Shown: positions 1-8,822 of the stretch, one piece after another
Position numbering within the stretch: the first letter of the stretch is position 1
Layout: the number at the start of each line of letters is the position of its first letter
Origin: UBA668 sp039796575
GTDB lineage: Bacteria > Actinomycetota > Acidimicrobiia > Acidimicrobiales > Ilumatobacteraceae
Direction: 5' to 3'
Length of the DNA: 64,000 bases
NCBI GenBank assembly: GCA_039796575.1
Contig: JBDKJP010000110.1
Coordinates: 10,081-74,080 of the forward strand
Notes under the pieces: model-generated
Database searches by the model: none
The model's input: only the letters and a program-made list of their open reading frames with translations
What the model was told of the DNA's origin: nothing
Translations under genes and position numbers: made by a program

Positions 1-551
1 GTCCATCGACCAGCCAGCAGCACGCAGTCCAGATCGATCCGCTCGACGAACCGTTGGAGCATCTCGAACTGATTCATGCCGCAACCGACCTTGCCCACCA
101 CGCCCTGGTCGCGGAGCTCGAGCAGCGCAGGGAACGCCGCCGTCAGCGCAACCTCCTCGAAGTCGTCGGGGTCGTGCACGTGCACCACGTCGAGATGGTC
201 GACACCGAGACGCCGCAGGCTCTCCTCGAGCGAGCGCAGCACGCCGTCGCGGGAGAAGTCGAACACCGGATCGACATCGGGGATGTCGACGAACCCCGAC
301 GGCGGCCGCGGCCCGTCCGTGCGGCGCAGCAGCCGGCCCACCTTCGACGACAGCACGTACTGGTTGCGAGGCAGCCTTGCGATCGCTCGGCCGAGCCGTT
401 CCTCCGCCAGGCCGTGCCCGTACTGCGGTGCCGTGTCGAACACGCGGATGCCGGCGTCCCACGCCGCCCGCACCGTCGCTGCCGCCTGCTCGTCGCTCAC
501 TGCGCGGAACAGGTTCCCGAGCGGCGCCGTGCCCAGCCCCAGCGTCGTCAT
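1..551 (-). CDS. Aldo/keto reductase, probable L-fucose (D-threo-aldose) 1-dehydrogenase; 3' end beyond window
   Basis: The gene reads leftward and runs off the window, so only the first 183 codons are seen. The start ATG (549-551) overlaps the stop of the fuconate dehydratase gene as ATGA, implying translational coupling. Aldo/keto reductase hallmarks are visible: Asp39 and Tyr44 in FDTAPQYGHGLAEERLG, Lys70 in VLSSKVGR, and a His in the VVHVHD stretch, which together form the catalytic tetrad. Enzymes of this subgroup oxidise L-fucose or other D-threo-aldoses to the lactone with NAD(P)+. Being in one operon with fuconate dehydratase favours L-fucose dehydrogenase, the first step of the non-phosphorylating fucose pathway. 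The exact sugar is an inference. Confidence 0.8.
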   Translation of the reverse strand, partial: MTTLGLGTAPLGNLFRAVSDEQAAATVRAAWDAGIRVFDTAPQYGHGLAEERLGRAIARLPRNQYVLSSKVGRLLRRTDGPRPPSGFVDIPDVDPVFDFSRDGVLRSLEESLRRLGVDHLDVVHVHDPDDFEEVALTAAFPALLELRDQGVVGKVGCGMNQFEMLQRFVERIDLDCVLLAGRW

Positions 552-1837
552 CGCCACTCGGCCCCGTCGGGGAAGCGCAGTGTCGCGATCGACTCGGGGA
601 GCATCTCGATCGAGTAGCCCGGTGCCTCGGGCAGCACGTACGCACCGTTGCGCACCGTGGCCGGGTGGAGGAAGTGCTCGTGGAGGTGATCGGCCCACTC
701 GGTGGTCCGGTTGTCGAGCGATCCGCTGACGCACAGGAAATCGATCACGGAGATGTGTTGGACGTACTCGCACAGGCCGATGCCACCCGCGTGCGGGCAC
801 ACCGGCACATCACGTGCGGCGGCCAGGAGGAGCACGGCGAGCACCTCGTTCAGCCCTCCGAGCCGACAGGCGTCGACCTGGCAGTAGTCGATGGCCTCGG
901 CCTGCAACAGCTGCTTGAAGATCAGCCGGTTCGCGGCGTGCTCACCGGTGGCCACGCCCACGGGTCGCACACCGCGCCGGATGGCCGCGTGCCCCAGCAC
1001 GTCGTCGGGATGGGTGGGCTCCTCGATCCACCGCAGCCGGTACCCGCCGAGCTCGTTCGTCCAGTCGATGGCCTGCTGCACGTCCCACACCTGGTTGGCG
1101 TCGGCCATCAGCTGACGGTGATCGCCGATCTCCTCGCGCATCACCTCGCACCGCCGACGGTCCGACACGACGTCGATGCCGACCTTCGTCTTGAAGCTGT
1201 TCCAGCCGAGCCCGATGGCCTCCTGGCATCGGCGGCGCACCTCGGGCTCCGGGTAGCCGAGCCACCCGGCCGACGTGATGTACGCGGGGTAGCCGTCGCG
1301 GCGCAGCACCGCGAGCCGTTCGTCCTTGCCGGCCTGCATCCGCTGCAGCATCTCCAGCGCGCGAACCTCGTCGACCTCGTCGCGCAGGTAGCGGAAGTCG
1401 ATGCAGTCGACCAGTTGCGCCGGCTCCATGTCGGCGACCAGCTGCCACACGGGCACGCCGCGCTCCTTCGCCCACAGGTCCCACACCGCGTTCACGAGCG
1501 CGGCAGTGGCCAGGTGGATGACCCCCTTGTCGGGACCGAGCCAACGCAGCTGCGAGTGGTTCGTCACCGAACGCCAGAACGCCCCCATCGAGTCGGTGAG
1601 ATCGCTCAACCGTCGACCCACCACCAACGTCGACAGTGCCTCGATCGCGGCGCAGCACAGCTCGTTGCCCTTGCCGATGGTGAACGTCATCCCGTGCCCC
1701 TCGTGCAGGCCGTCGGTGTGGAGCACCACGTACGCCGCCGAGTAGTCGGGGTCGGGATGGTTGGCGTCGGAGCCGTGCAGGAACGCCGACGTGCGCGCCC
1801 GCAGATCGTGGGTGGTGACCGAGACGATGGTGGTCAT
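548..1837 (-). CDS. fucD: L-fuconate dehydratase (enolase superfamily)
   Basis: This 429-residue enolase-superfamily protein dehydrates L-fuconate to 2-keto-3-deoxy-L-fuconate. Family landmarks are clear: the KTKVG lysine motif, metal-ligand motifs MADANQVWD and WIEEPTHPDDVLGH, GVATGEHAANR, the DACRLGG aspartate, and the catalytic His in CPHAGGIGLCE. The late segment HLHEHFLHP also resembles Xanthomonas FucD, from memory of that sequence. Mandelate-racemase relatives such as rhamnonate or galactarate dehydratase are less likely because of these matches. I chose the ATG at 1835-1837 (MTTIVSV) because the longer open frame reads across the regulatory palindrome. The gene is followed with a 4-nt overlap by the aldo/keto reductase and is divergent from an SDR gene, with a shared operator between. 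Confidence 0.9.
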   Translation of the reverse strand: MTTIVSVTTHDLRARTSAFLHGSDANHPDPDYSAAYVVLHTDGLHEGHGMTFTIGKGNELCCAAIEALSTLVVGRRLSDLTDSMGAFWRSVTNHSQLRWLGPDKGVIHLATAALVNAVWDLWAKERGVPVWQLVADMEPAQLVDCIDFRYLRDEVDEVRALEMLQRMQAGKDERLAVLRRDGYPAYITSAGWLGYPEPEVRRRCQEAIGLGWNSFKTKVGIDVVSDRRRCEVMREEIGDHRQLMADANQVWDVQQAIDWTNELGGYRLRWIEEPTHPDDVLGHAAIRRGVRPVGVATGEHAANRLIFKQLLQAEAIDYCQVDACRLGGLNEVLAVLLLAAARDVPVCPHAGGIGLCEYVQHISVIDFLCVSGSLDNRTTEWADHLHEHFLHPATVRNGAYVLPEAPGYSIEMLPESIATLRFPDGAEWR

Positions 1838-1864
1838 TGCGGGTCCTGTCCGTGAAGGTGTGCC

Positions 1865-1882
1865 TGAGAACATAAGTTCTCA
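1865..1882. promoter_or_regulatory. Perfect inverted repeat, probable operator of the divergent fucose locus
   Basis: TGAGAAC-ATAA-GTTCTCA is a perfect 7-bp inverted repeat with a 4-nt spacer. It sits in the 64-bp gap between the fuconate dehydratase and SDR starts, 20 bp from the SDR ATG, where one regulator could control both transcripts. Such sites are typical of GntR or LacI-type sugar regulators. No regulator gene is adjacent in the window. Confidence 0.7.
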
Positions 1883-1901
1883 CGACAGGGGAGGTCGACC
1901 G

Positions 1902-2612
1902 ATGAGTGGACGAGTGGTGGTGATCACCGGTGCAGCGGGTGGCATCGGTGGCGCGATGGTGCAGCGGTTCGCCGCGCTCGGCGACGTGCCCGTGGGGCTC
2001 GACCTCGCCGACGGGTTCGACGTCACCGACCCCGCGCAGTGCAGTGCGGCGGCCGACCGCATCGTCGCCGAGCACGGTCGCATCGACGTGTTGTGCAACA
2101 ACGCCGGCATCAGCGCCATCGGCGACGTGGTGCAGAGCTCACCCGACGACTGGCAGCGCGTGTTCGCCGTGAACGTGTTCGGCGTGGCCAACATGTCGCG
2201 CGCCGTCATCCCGCACATGCGTGCCGCCGGCGGTGGCGCCATCGTGAACACCTGTTCCATCGTGGCCACCACCGGCCTCGTGCAGCGGGCGGTGTACGCC
2301 AGCTCGAAGGGCGCCGTGCAGGCCCTCACCAAGGCGATGGCGGCCGACGAGGTGCACCACGGCATCCGCGTCAACTGCGTGTCGCCCGGCACCGTGGAGA
2401 GCCCCTGGGTGCAACGCCTCGTCGCCGCGACCGACGACCCCGCGGCCACGTACGAGGCGCTGCGCAAGCGGCAACCGATGGGCGAGCTCGTCAGCTGCGA
2501 CACCGTGGCCGACGCGGTGGTGTACCTCGCGGCACCCACCACGTTCACCACCGGCATCGACCTGCTGGTCGACGGCGGCATCAGCGGCATCCGCATCGTG
2601 GACGCGTCGTGA
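1902..2612 (+). CDS. SDR oxidoreductase, possible 2-keto-3-deoxy-L-fuconate dehydrogenase
   Basis: A 236-residue classical short-chain dehydrogenase. It shows the nucleotide motif TGAAGGIG near the N-terminus, the NNAG motif, and the catalytic triad Ser119, Tyr132 and Lys136 (VYASSK). A good ribosome-binding site (AGGGGAGG) lies just upstream of the chosen ATG. It is divergent from fucD across a shared palindrome. In the non-phosphorylating L-fucose route an SDR can oxidise either L-fucose or 2-keto-3-deoxy-L-fuconate. Because an aldo/keto reductase already fits the first step, the second is the better guess. The substrate cannot be read from sequence alone. The stop overlaps the GTG of the next gene by GTGA. 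Confidence 0.8.
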   Translation: MSGRVVVITGAAGGIGGAMVQRFAALGDVPVGLDLADGFDVTDPAQCSAAADRIVAEHGRIDVLCNNAGISAIGDVVQSSPDDWQRVFAVNVFGVANMSRAVIPHMRAAGGGAIVNTCSIVATTGLVQRAVYASSKGAVQALTKAMAADEVHHGIRVNCVSPGTVESPWVQRLVAATDDPAATYEALRKRQPMGELVSCDTVADAVVYLAAPTTFTTGIDLLVDGGISGIRIVDAS

Positions 2613-3688
2613 CCCTGCGCGTCGCCCTGGTGGGCGGCCCGATGTACGACCACCTCTACAGGTTGCTCGACGAGTTCGACGTGGAGGTGGTGGTGCACGC
2701 CGACCACCCCACGCTCAACCGCGAGGTCGCCACGATGCTGGCGCAGGGCGAACGCCTCGACGTGCTCGCCACGCACAGCAAGTACGCACCGTCGCAGGCC
2801 CACTGGTTGCAACCGCTCGACGGGCTGGTCGAGTTCGGGTCGCTGGCACCGCTCGCAGTGGAGCTGTGCCGCCACGACGGCGTGCAGATCTGCGTGCCGC
2901 GCCTCATCGACGTGCGCATCCTGTGGTGCCGCACCGACCGCCGTGGCCCAGCGCCCTCCACGTGGGAGGACGCCGCCGAAGGCCGTGCTGTGTTCGGCTT
3001 CCCGGGCCGCGAATCCGGCCTGTTCGGCACGTTCTTCGAGCTCGTCGTCGGCGCCGGCGGGCAGCTGTTCGACGCCGAGGGTCGACCCACCATCGACTCC
3101 CCGGAGGCGGAGGCCGCGGTGGCCATGCTGTGCCGCCTCGCCGCCCGCGCCCCGGCCGACCTGCCGACGTGGCACTACGACCAGGTCGACCGTGCACTGC
3201 TCGACGGGCGCATCGACGCGGCCGGCGCGTGGCCGGGTGGGTGGGGCCCCATCCGCGACAGCGGCCTGGCCGGCAGGTTGACGCCGCACCCGTACCCGGC
3301 AGGGCCGGAACGCCGCGTCAGCTACGCCGGCTGCCATGCCTGGGCCGTGCCCTCCACCTGCGGTGACCTCGACGGCGCGCTGACGCTGCTGCGCGCGCTC
3401 ACCAGCCGGGAGGCCAACGCGCTCGACGCGAGCGGCGGCAACGTGTGCGCCGACGTCGACGCGTTCGCGGCCATCGAGCCGACCGACGACATCGACCGCG
3501 AGCGGCTCGAGATCACGCGCACCACCATCGAGACCGCGATGATCACCTACCCGCCGCACCCGCGGTTCCCCGAGGTCGAGGACGCCGGTTGGCAGGCCAT
3601 CCACGACGCGCTGCGCGGCCTGCGCGCGCCGGGGCCGACGGTGCGCGAGATCCAGGCACGTGCCGAAGCGGTGCTGCGCGCGAGCTGA
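2609..3688 (+). CDS. Extracellular solute-binding-like protein lacking a signal peptide
   Basis: A 359-residue protein resembling family-1 ABC solute-binding proteins: an N-terminal beta-alpha start (LRVALVGGPMYDHLYRLL), a DVLATHSKYAP segment typical of the ligand hinge region, and a late YAGCHAWAVPSTC strand like the sugar-binding lobe. The GTG start overlaps the SDR stop (GTGA), so it is probably cotranslated. No signal peptide, lipobox or membrane segment precedes the fold, and no permease or ATPase gene adjoins it. The protein may therefore act in the cytoplasm, for example as a ligand sensor, or be secreted by another route. Function is unproven. Confidence 0.6.
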   Translation: MTLRVALVGGPMYDHLYRLLDEFDVEVVVHADHPTLNREVATMLAQGERLDVLATHSKYAPSQAHWLQPLDGLVEFGSLAPLAVELCRHDGVQICVPRLIDVRILWCRTDRRGPAPSTWEDAAEGRAVFGFPGRESGLFGTFFELVVGAGGQLFDAEGRPTIDSPEAEAAVAMLCRLAARAPADLPTWHYDQVDRALLDGRIDAAGAWPGGWGPIRDSGLAGRLTPHPYPAGPERRVSYAGCHAWAVPSTCGDLDGALTLLRALTSREANALDASGGNVCADVDAFAAIEPTDDIDRERLEITRTTIETAMITYPPHPRFPEVEDAGWQAIHDALRGLRAPGPTVREIQARAEAVLRAS

Positions 3689-3710
3689 GCCGCCGACGGC
3701 GCCGCGTCGC

Positions 3711-3716
3711 TAGGGT
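3711..3716 (+). promoter_or_regulatory. Leaderless -10 (TAGGGT) for the methyltransferase gene
   Basis: TAGGGT ends 6 nt before the GTG at 3723, so transcription would begin at or next to the start codon. No Shine-Dalgarno is present. Confidence 0.6.
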
Positions 3717-3722
3717 GCCCGC

Positions 3723-4592
3723 GTGGGCACGCACGAGCACGATCACCAGCACGGCCATCACCACGGCCATCACCACCACCACGACGACGGGTTCGACTGG
3801 GAGGCGATGGCCGACCGCCTCGAGCTCGACGCGGCCATCGTCGAGCCCATCACGCGCCAGGTGGTCGGCGCCCTGCCCGGACCGTTCCGTCACGTGCTCG
3901 ACGTCGGCTGCGGCCCGGGCGCCGTGGCCGTCACCCTCGCCGAGCTCGCCCCTGACGCCACCGTCACCGCACTCGACTCGTCGGCCGCGCTCCTGCAGCG
4001 CGTGCGCGTCGAGGCCGAGCGCCGCGGCATCGCCCACCGCGTGCACGCCATGGAAGGCGACCTCGAGCACGACCTCCCCGAGCTGCCGGCCGTCGACCTC
4101 GTGTGGGCCGGCATGGTGCTCCACCACGTCGGCCAACCCGTCGCCACGCTGCAGCGCCTCCACCGCCAACTCCTGCCCGGTGGCACGTTGGCGATGATGG
4201 AGTTCGGCCGCACGCCCACCGTGCTCCCCGATCACGACCCGGTGGTCGTGTCCGGCGCGTGGGCGCGGTTCCAGGCCGCCACCACGGCGTCGCTGAACGA
4301 ACGCCTCGGGCTCGACCCGGTTGCCGTCGACTGGCCGGCGCTGCTGGCCGTGGCCGGCTTCATCGACGTGGTCGACCGCGACCTCGAGGCCGTGCACCCC
4401 GGCCAGCCGACCGCAACCGTGCGCGCCTGGCTCGTCCCGCACCTCGCGCGCGGCGTGGAGATGGCCGGCGATCGACTCGACCCGTCCGACGCGGCCGCGA
4501 TCCTCGAGCTCGCCACACAGGTGCCCCACCGCGACGACCTCACCGTGGTGGCGCGTCGGCGCATCGTCACCGCCCGACGACCGGCGGGCTGA
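3723..4592 (+). CDS. Class I SAM-dependent methyltransferase with His-rich N-terminus
   Basis: A 289-residue Rossmann methyltransferase. The SAM motif I VLDVGCGPGAVAVTLAE lies around residues 57-73; an acidic ALDSS motif II and the later VDLVWAGMVLHHVG strand follow. The first 22 residues are extraordinary, containing 11 histidines in HxH and HHHHH runs with Asp and Glu, a pattern known from metal chaperones and zinc transporters. The tail could bind Ni, Zn or Co, or sense metal or pH. The start is GTG with a leaderless -10. The methyl acceptor is unknown; the overall look is of the UbiE/Methyltransf_11 type. Confidence 0.75.
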   Translation: MGTHEHDHQHGHHHGHHHHHDDGFDWEAMADRLELDAAIVEPITRQVVGALPGPFRHVLDVGCGPGAVAVTLAELAPDATVTALDSSAALLQRVRVEAERRGIAHRVHAMEGDLEHDLPELPAVDLVWAGMVLHHVGQPVATLQRLHRQLLPGGTLAMMEFGRTPTVLPDHDPVVVSGAWARFQAATTASLNERLGLDPVAVDWPALLAVAGFIDVVDRDLEAVHPGQPTATVRAWLVPHLARGVEMAGDRLDPSDAAAILELATQVPHRDDLTVVARRRIVTARRPAG

Positions 4593-4638
4593 GCGCCGCA
4601 CGCCAGCACAGTTGTGCGGCAAACCGTCCACCATCCGG

Positions 4639-4644
4639 TACGTT
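4639..4644 (+). promoter_or_regulatory. Leaderless -10 (TACGTT) for hybrid kinase 1
   Basis: TACGTT ends 8 nt upstream of the GTG at 4653. There is no ribosome-binding site between them. Confidence 0.55.
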
Positions 4645-4652
4645 GACCAGCG

Positions 4653-6920
4653 GTGGATGCCCAGAACCCCTCCGGTGCGCCCTTCACTGCGCCGCCCTTC
4701 GTGGCCGACTTCGCAGCGAACATCCCCGCAGCCGTGGGGCTCATCGACGCGAGTGGCTTCGTCGTGTGGGCGAACGACGAGTGCCGAGCGCTGTTCGCGT
4801 GGGATCCCGCGGCACGCCCGCGCCTGCACCTGAGCGACCTGCTCGCGCCGGAGGTGCTGGCCTTCGCACACGACACCCAGGTGAAGATGCAGAGCGGCGA
4901 GCTCACCGAGCTGCGCGTGCACTCGCGCTTCACGCGACTCGACGGCACGCACTTCGACGCGCACACGCGCGGCAACGTGGTGCGGTTCGGGCCCGACGAC
5001 CAGCTGGGCATGCTCGGCGTCATCACACCCATCGTCGGTGGGAAGTTCGACCACCCGTATCGCCGGGCGCTCGACGCGCAGCGCGAGCTCATCTGCGAGT
5101 GGGCCCTCGACGGCACCATCATGTACTGCAACCGCGCCTACCGCGACTACTTCGGCTTCGACGAGTCGGTGCTCGGGCGCAACCTCTCCGAGTTCGTCGA
5201 GGCCGACGGTGAGACCGACAGCGACGCCACGATGGCCCGGTTCGACGCCGGCGAGCGCACGGTCGTGGTGATGCGTCACTACGACGACGGCCGCAGCATC
5301 GAGTGGGCGAACACGCTCGTGCAGTCCGATCACGGTGCACCCGTGTCGGTGCTCGCCGTCGGCCGCGACGCCACCGAGCGGCTCGCCGCGGAGGAGGCGA
5401 TGCGTCGCAACGAGGAGCGCTTCCGCACGATGGTCACCTACATCTGGGACTCCATCCTGCTGCTCGACCGCGAGGGCAAGCTCGTCGATGCGACGTCGTC
5501 GTACCGCACTGACCTCGACTACCCACCCGAGCAGTGGCTGCAGATGTCGCTGTTCGACCTGTTGCACCCCGAGGACCGCGACGCTGCTGCACTCGCCCTG
5601 AAGTCACTCGTCGAGCGCGGCCCGCAGGCCGAAGCGTGGATGGAGCTGCGCGCCCGTCGCCACGACGGCACCTACACGTGGCTCGAACTGAATGCCGCGA
5701 ACCTCCTCGACGATCCGGCGGTCAATGCCGTCATCCTCACCGTCCGCAACGTGGAACGCCGCAAGCAGATCGAGCGCGAGCTCGCCGAACGGCACGCGGA
5801 GGCCGAGGCGGCGCTGCGCCGTCGAGTCGGCTTCGTCGCGCAGGTCAGCCACGAACTGCGCAACCCGCTGCACGGTATGTTGGGCCTCAGCGAGCTGCTC
5901 GCCAACGCGAACCTGCCCCCATCGCTCGCCGACGCCGCATGGGCGCTCTACCGGCAGTCCACCACGATGCGCCGCATCGTCGACGACCTGCTCGACGTGG
6001 CGCAGATGGAGGTCGGCAACCTCAGCGTCAACGTCGGCCGGGTCGACGTGCAGTTCGTGATCAACGACACGTCGGTCGTGGCGCGCGAGATCGCCCGCCC
6101 CGGTGTGGAGGTGATCAGCATCGACACCCCACCCGAGCTGCGACACGTCTCCGCCGACCACGACCGGCTCCGCCAGGCGGTCGCGAACCTGCTGTCGAAC
6201 GCGTGCAAGCACACCGAGCACGGTTGGGTGCGCATCGAGGCGTCGACCGGCGCGGCACCGCGGACGGTGCGCATCACGGTCAGCGACACCGGTTCGGGCG
6301 TCGAGGCAGACGACGTCGCGCGACTGTTCCAGCCCTACGAGCGCGGCGGCGAAGGCACCGCGGGCGTGGGCCTCGGCCTCGCCATCGTGAAGGGCACCAT
6401 CGAGGCGATGGGCGGCACCGTCGGCGGCGCACCCCGCGAGGGCGGCGGGTCGATGTTCTGGGTCGAGCTGCCGATGGCCACCGCCGACCTGGAGGTGCAC
6501 CCGACGCCCTCCACCACGGCCGATCACGCCGACACGTACCCGCTCCGCGTGCTCGTGGTCGACGACGACCCCGTGAACCAGCTCGTCGCCACGCTGCAAC
6601 TGCGCAAGCTCGGCGCCGAGGTCACCACCGCATCGAGCGGTGAAGAGGGCTGGGGCCTGTTGCAGGTGCAGGAGTTCGACGTGGCGTTCATCGACGTGCA
6701 GATGCCCGGGATGAACGGGCTCGACCTCGTCCGCCTCAGCCATCTGCTGCCCGAGCCTCGGCCGCTCACCGCGATCATGACCGCGAGCGCGACCGCCGCC
6801 GATCAGCAGGCGGCCATCGACGCCGGCGCCGACACGTTCGTCACCAAACCCGCCACCGCGGCCGACGTGCGCGTCGTGCTGCAACGGCGCCTGCACACGC
6901 TGCCCGGCAACTCCGCCTGA
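4653..6920 (+). CDS. Cytoplasmic hybrid sensor histidine kinase (PAS x3 - HisKA - HATPase - REC)
   Basis: A 755-residue soluble hybrid kinase without membrane segments. Three PAS-like domains occupy about residues 15-125, 140-250 and 260-380. The HisKA box is VSHELRNPLHG, with the phospho-acceptor His400. The ATPase N box is NLLSNACKH and the G boxes are DTGSGV and GVGLGLAIV. The C-terminal receiver begins LRVLVVDDDPVNQ, with phospho-acceptor Asp681 (AFIDVQMPG) and a conserved Lys in FVTKP. It senses an intracellular cue, possibly redox or a small ligand through PAS. A paralogue of almost identical layout lies at 33343-35604, and an HPt protein at 61498-62082 could take phosphate from either; that link is inferred. 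No output regulator adjoins. Confidence 0.9.
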   Translation: MDAQNPSGAPFTAPPFVADFAANIPAAVGLIDASGFVVWANDECRALFAWDPAARPRLHLSDLLAPEVLAFAHDTQVKMQSGELTELRVHSRFTRLDGTHFDAHTRGNVVRFGPDDQLGMLGVITPIVGGKFDHPYRRALDAQRELICEWALDGTIMYCNRAYRDYFGFDESVLGRNLSEFVEADGETDSDATMARFDAGERTVVVMRHYDDGRSIEWANTLVQSDHGAPVSVLAVGRDATERLAAEEAMRRNEERFRTMVTYIWDSILLLDREGKLVDATSSYRTDLDYPPEQWLQMSLFDLLHPEDRDAAALALKSLVERGPQAEAWMELRARRHDGTYTWLELNAANLLDDPAVNAVILTVRNVERRKQIERELAERHAEAEAALRRRVGFVAQVSHELRNPLHGMLGLSELLANANLPPSLADAAWALYRQSTTMRRIVDDLLDVAQMEVGNLSVNVGRVDVQFVINDTSVVAREIARPGVEVISIDTPPELRHVSADHDRLRQAVANLLSNACKHTEHGWVRIEASTGAAPRTVRITVSDTGSGVEADDVARLFQPYERGGEGTAGVGLGLAIVKGTIEAMGGTVGGAPREGGGSMFWVELPMATADLEVHPTPSTTADHADTYPLRVLVVDDDPVNQLVATLQLRKLGAEVTTASSGEEGWGLLQVQEFDVAFIDVQMPGMNGLDLVRLSHLLPEPRPLTAIMTASATAADQQAAIDAGADTFVTKPATAADVRVVLQRRLHTLPGNSA

Positions 6921-6942
6921 CCGAGACGTCCGGCTCGGGCGC

Positions 6943-8244
6943 TCAGCAGGTGGCGAGCTCGCGCGGACGTGCCGGCACTTCGGCACCGTCGAGGGCGCGA
7001 CGCCAGTTGCGCGCCCGCAACGTGAACAGCCAGAAGCCGACGAGGCCGATCACCGCACCCGCACCGAACGCGACGCGCATGCTGAACGAGTCGCCGAGGA
7101 TGCCGATGAACAGCAACCCGCTGCCGTACGACACGCCGAGCGTGGCCTGCATCAGCGACATCACCCGGCCGCGGCTGGCGGGCGGCGCGTCGCGCTGGAT
7201 GACGGCCGAGAGTGCGATGAACATCGACGACCAACCGCCGCCGAGCACCATCGCCACCGCGATGACCCACGCGAGGTTGGGCGACACCGCGTACGACGCC
7301 AACGCGACCGACACGACGATGGCCAACCAGGCGACGATGGTGGAGCGGCCGTACCGCGCCGCGAGCATCGTGACGAGGATGCCGCCGACGATGGCGCCGA
7401 TGCCCTGCGCCGACGCGACGATGCCGACCATGCCGGTGCCACCGTCGAACGTGCCCTGCACGTAGATGGGGATGAGGCCCATGAACGGCACGACCGTGGT
7501 GTTGAACAGCGCCAGCATGACCAGCGCGTGCCAGCAGCCGGGCGTGGAGCGCATCGCGCGGGCGCCGGCGAGCAGGCGCTCCTTCACCGTGCCGACCGCG
7601 CCGTGCGGGCGGAACGGACGACGCACCAGCGACACCGCGGCGGCCATCACAACGAACGAGAACGCGTTGAAACCGATGGTCCATGCCGGGCCCACCGCGA
7701 GCACCATCGCCGAACCGAGCACCGGGCCGATGACGCGGCCGCTGTTCCACGAGTACACGCCGAGCGACACCATCTGCATCAGCTCGTCGGCCGGCACGAG
7801 ATCGGGCTGCATGGCCGCGTACGACGGGGCACCGGTGGCGCCGGCCGCGCTGCCGACGAGGATGAGCAACGTGAGCACCCAGGGCGTGCGCACGCCGAGG
7901 CCGAGGGTGATGGCGAGCGCCGTCGTGACCGTGGCCTGCGCCACGAGTGCGGCGGCGAACACCTTGCGACGGTCGTACCGGTCGGCCAGCAGGCCGCCCA
8001 CCGGCGAGGCGATGCCCTGCGGCGCGAACGTGGCCAGCGCCACGAGACCGGTCTGCACCGCGCTACCCGTGCCGGCGGCCACGAGGCTGCCGACCACGAT
8101 GAGCTGCACCCACGTACCGATGTCGCTGATGACCGCGGCGCCCCACAGGAGGCGCACGGCACGATGGCGCAGGGGGACGAAGGGATGGTTGCTCACGACA
8201 AGCACCACGCTACCCACGCACCGTCGCCGGCAGCGGGTCGTCAT
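6943..8244 (-). CDS. MFS transporter, EntS/DHA3-like exporter
   Basis: A protein of about 433 residues with around twelve hydrophobic segments and the MFS loop motif LADRYDRRKVF after the second helix. It begins RHRAVRLLWGAAVISDIGTW, as in the EntS/DHA3 family of drug or siderophore exporters. The ATG at 8244 overlaps the Nudix stop (ATGA), which is why I chose it. A GTG at 8196, 10 nt after a TAGCGT, is a good alternative and would remove an odd basic, Cys-containing N-terminal stretch. Substrate unknown. Confidence 0.75.
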   Translation of the reverse strand: MTTRCRRRCVGSVVLVVSNHPFVPLRHRAVRLLWGAAVISDIGTWVQLIVVGSLVAAGTGSAVQTGLVALATFAPQGIASPVGGLLADRYDRRKVFAAALVAQATVTTALAITLGLGVRTPWVLTLLILVGSAAGATGAPSYAAMQPDLVPADELMQMVSLGVYSWNSGRVIGPVLGSAMVLAVGPAWTIGFNAFSFVVMAAAVSLVRRPFRPHGAVGTVKERLLAGARAMRSTPGCWHALVMLALFNTTVVPFMGLIPIYVQGTFDGGTGMVGIVASAQGIGAIVGGILVTMLAARYGRSTIVAWLAIVVSVALASYAVSPNLAWVIAVAMVLGGGWSSMFIALSAVIQRDAPPASRGRVMSLMQATLGVSYGSGLLFIGILGDSFSMRVAFGAGAVIGLVGFWLFTLRARNWRRALDGAEVPARPRELATC

Positions 8245-8747
8245 CGTACGTCGTCGGACACACCTGCGTCGCGCACCGCCGACTCGACGATGGCCCGCAG
8301 GTGCGGCCACGCCGCTTTGAACCCGGGGTGCAGCGGACGGCTCATCACCAGGTCGAGCGGCACCCACGCCACGTCGTCGGTCTCGAAGTTCATCGACGCA
8401 CCGAACGTGGCCGGCACCTCGAGCACGACGGTGGTGTACGTCCAGTCGTCGGCCGGGGCGAACACGTACTCGCCGAGCTCACGATGCTGGTCGGGGATGT
8501 CGCCCACTTCCTCCGAGGCCTCGCGCAGCGCCGCTTCGAACGGGGTCTCGCCCTCGTCGATGGCACCGCCCGCACAGCTCCACGTGCCGCCCTCGTGCGC
8601 CATGGCCGACCGTTGCTGCAGCATCACGAGCGGGCCGTGCGCGGCGTCGAACACCACGAACAGCACGCCGGCCGCACCGAACACACCCCACCGGACGTGC
8701 CCGTCGGAGCAGCGCAGGAACCCGTCACCCGATCGGCGGTGCCACAT
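8241..8747 (-). CDS. Nudix hydrolase
   Basis: A 168-residue single-domain Nudix protein. The box GGAIDEGETPFEAALREA continues into SEEVGD, matching GX5EX7REUXEEXGU with all metal-binding glutamates present. Such enzymes hydrolyse nucleoside diphosphates linked to another moiety; the substrate cannot be told. The ATG is preceded by a leaderless TAGGGT (8756-8761). The stop overlaps the possible ATG of the MFS gene, suggesting an operon. Confidence 0.85.
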   Translation of the reverse strand: MWHRRSGDGFLRCSDGHVRWGVFGAAGVLFVVFDAAHGPLVMLQQRSAMAHEGGTWSCAGGAIDEGETPFEAALREASEEVGDIPDQHRELGEYVFAPADDWTYTTVVLEVPATFGASMNFETDDVAWVPLDLVMSRPLHPGFKAAWPHLRAIVESAVRDAGVSDDVR

Positions 8748-8755
8748 GGGCGCCG

Positions 8756-8761
8756 ACCCTA
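8756..8761 (-). promoter_or_regulatory. Leaderless -10 (TAGGGT) for the Nudix gene
   Basis: Read on the minus strand, TAGGGT ends 8 nt before the ATG at 8747. Confidence 0.6.
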
Positions 8762-8822
8762 CGGCACGGTGCAGCCCGAGTGGGTACTCGCACCCCCCGG
8801 GCGAGTACCCACCCCGGCCGAT

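Noticed and set aside
3723..3788. Vector-derived His tag or assembly artefact
   Set aside because: The run mixes HxH, Asp and Glu with varied codons and continues seamlessly into the gene behind a native promoter.
3543..5567. A 674-codon minus-strand open frame opposite the methyltransferase and hybrid kinase
   Set aside because: It is a GC-skew shadow of two well-supported plus-strand genes, rich in His/Arg/Val with no domain, signal or promoter.
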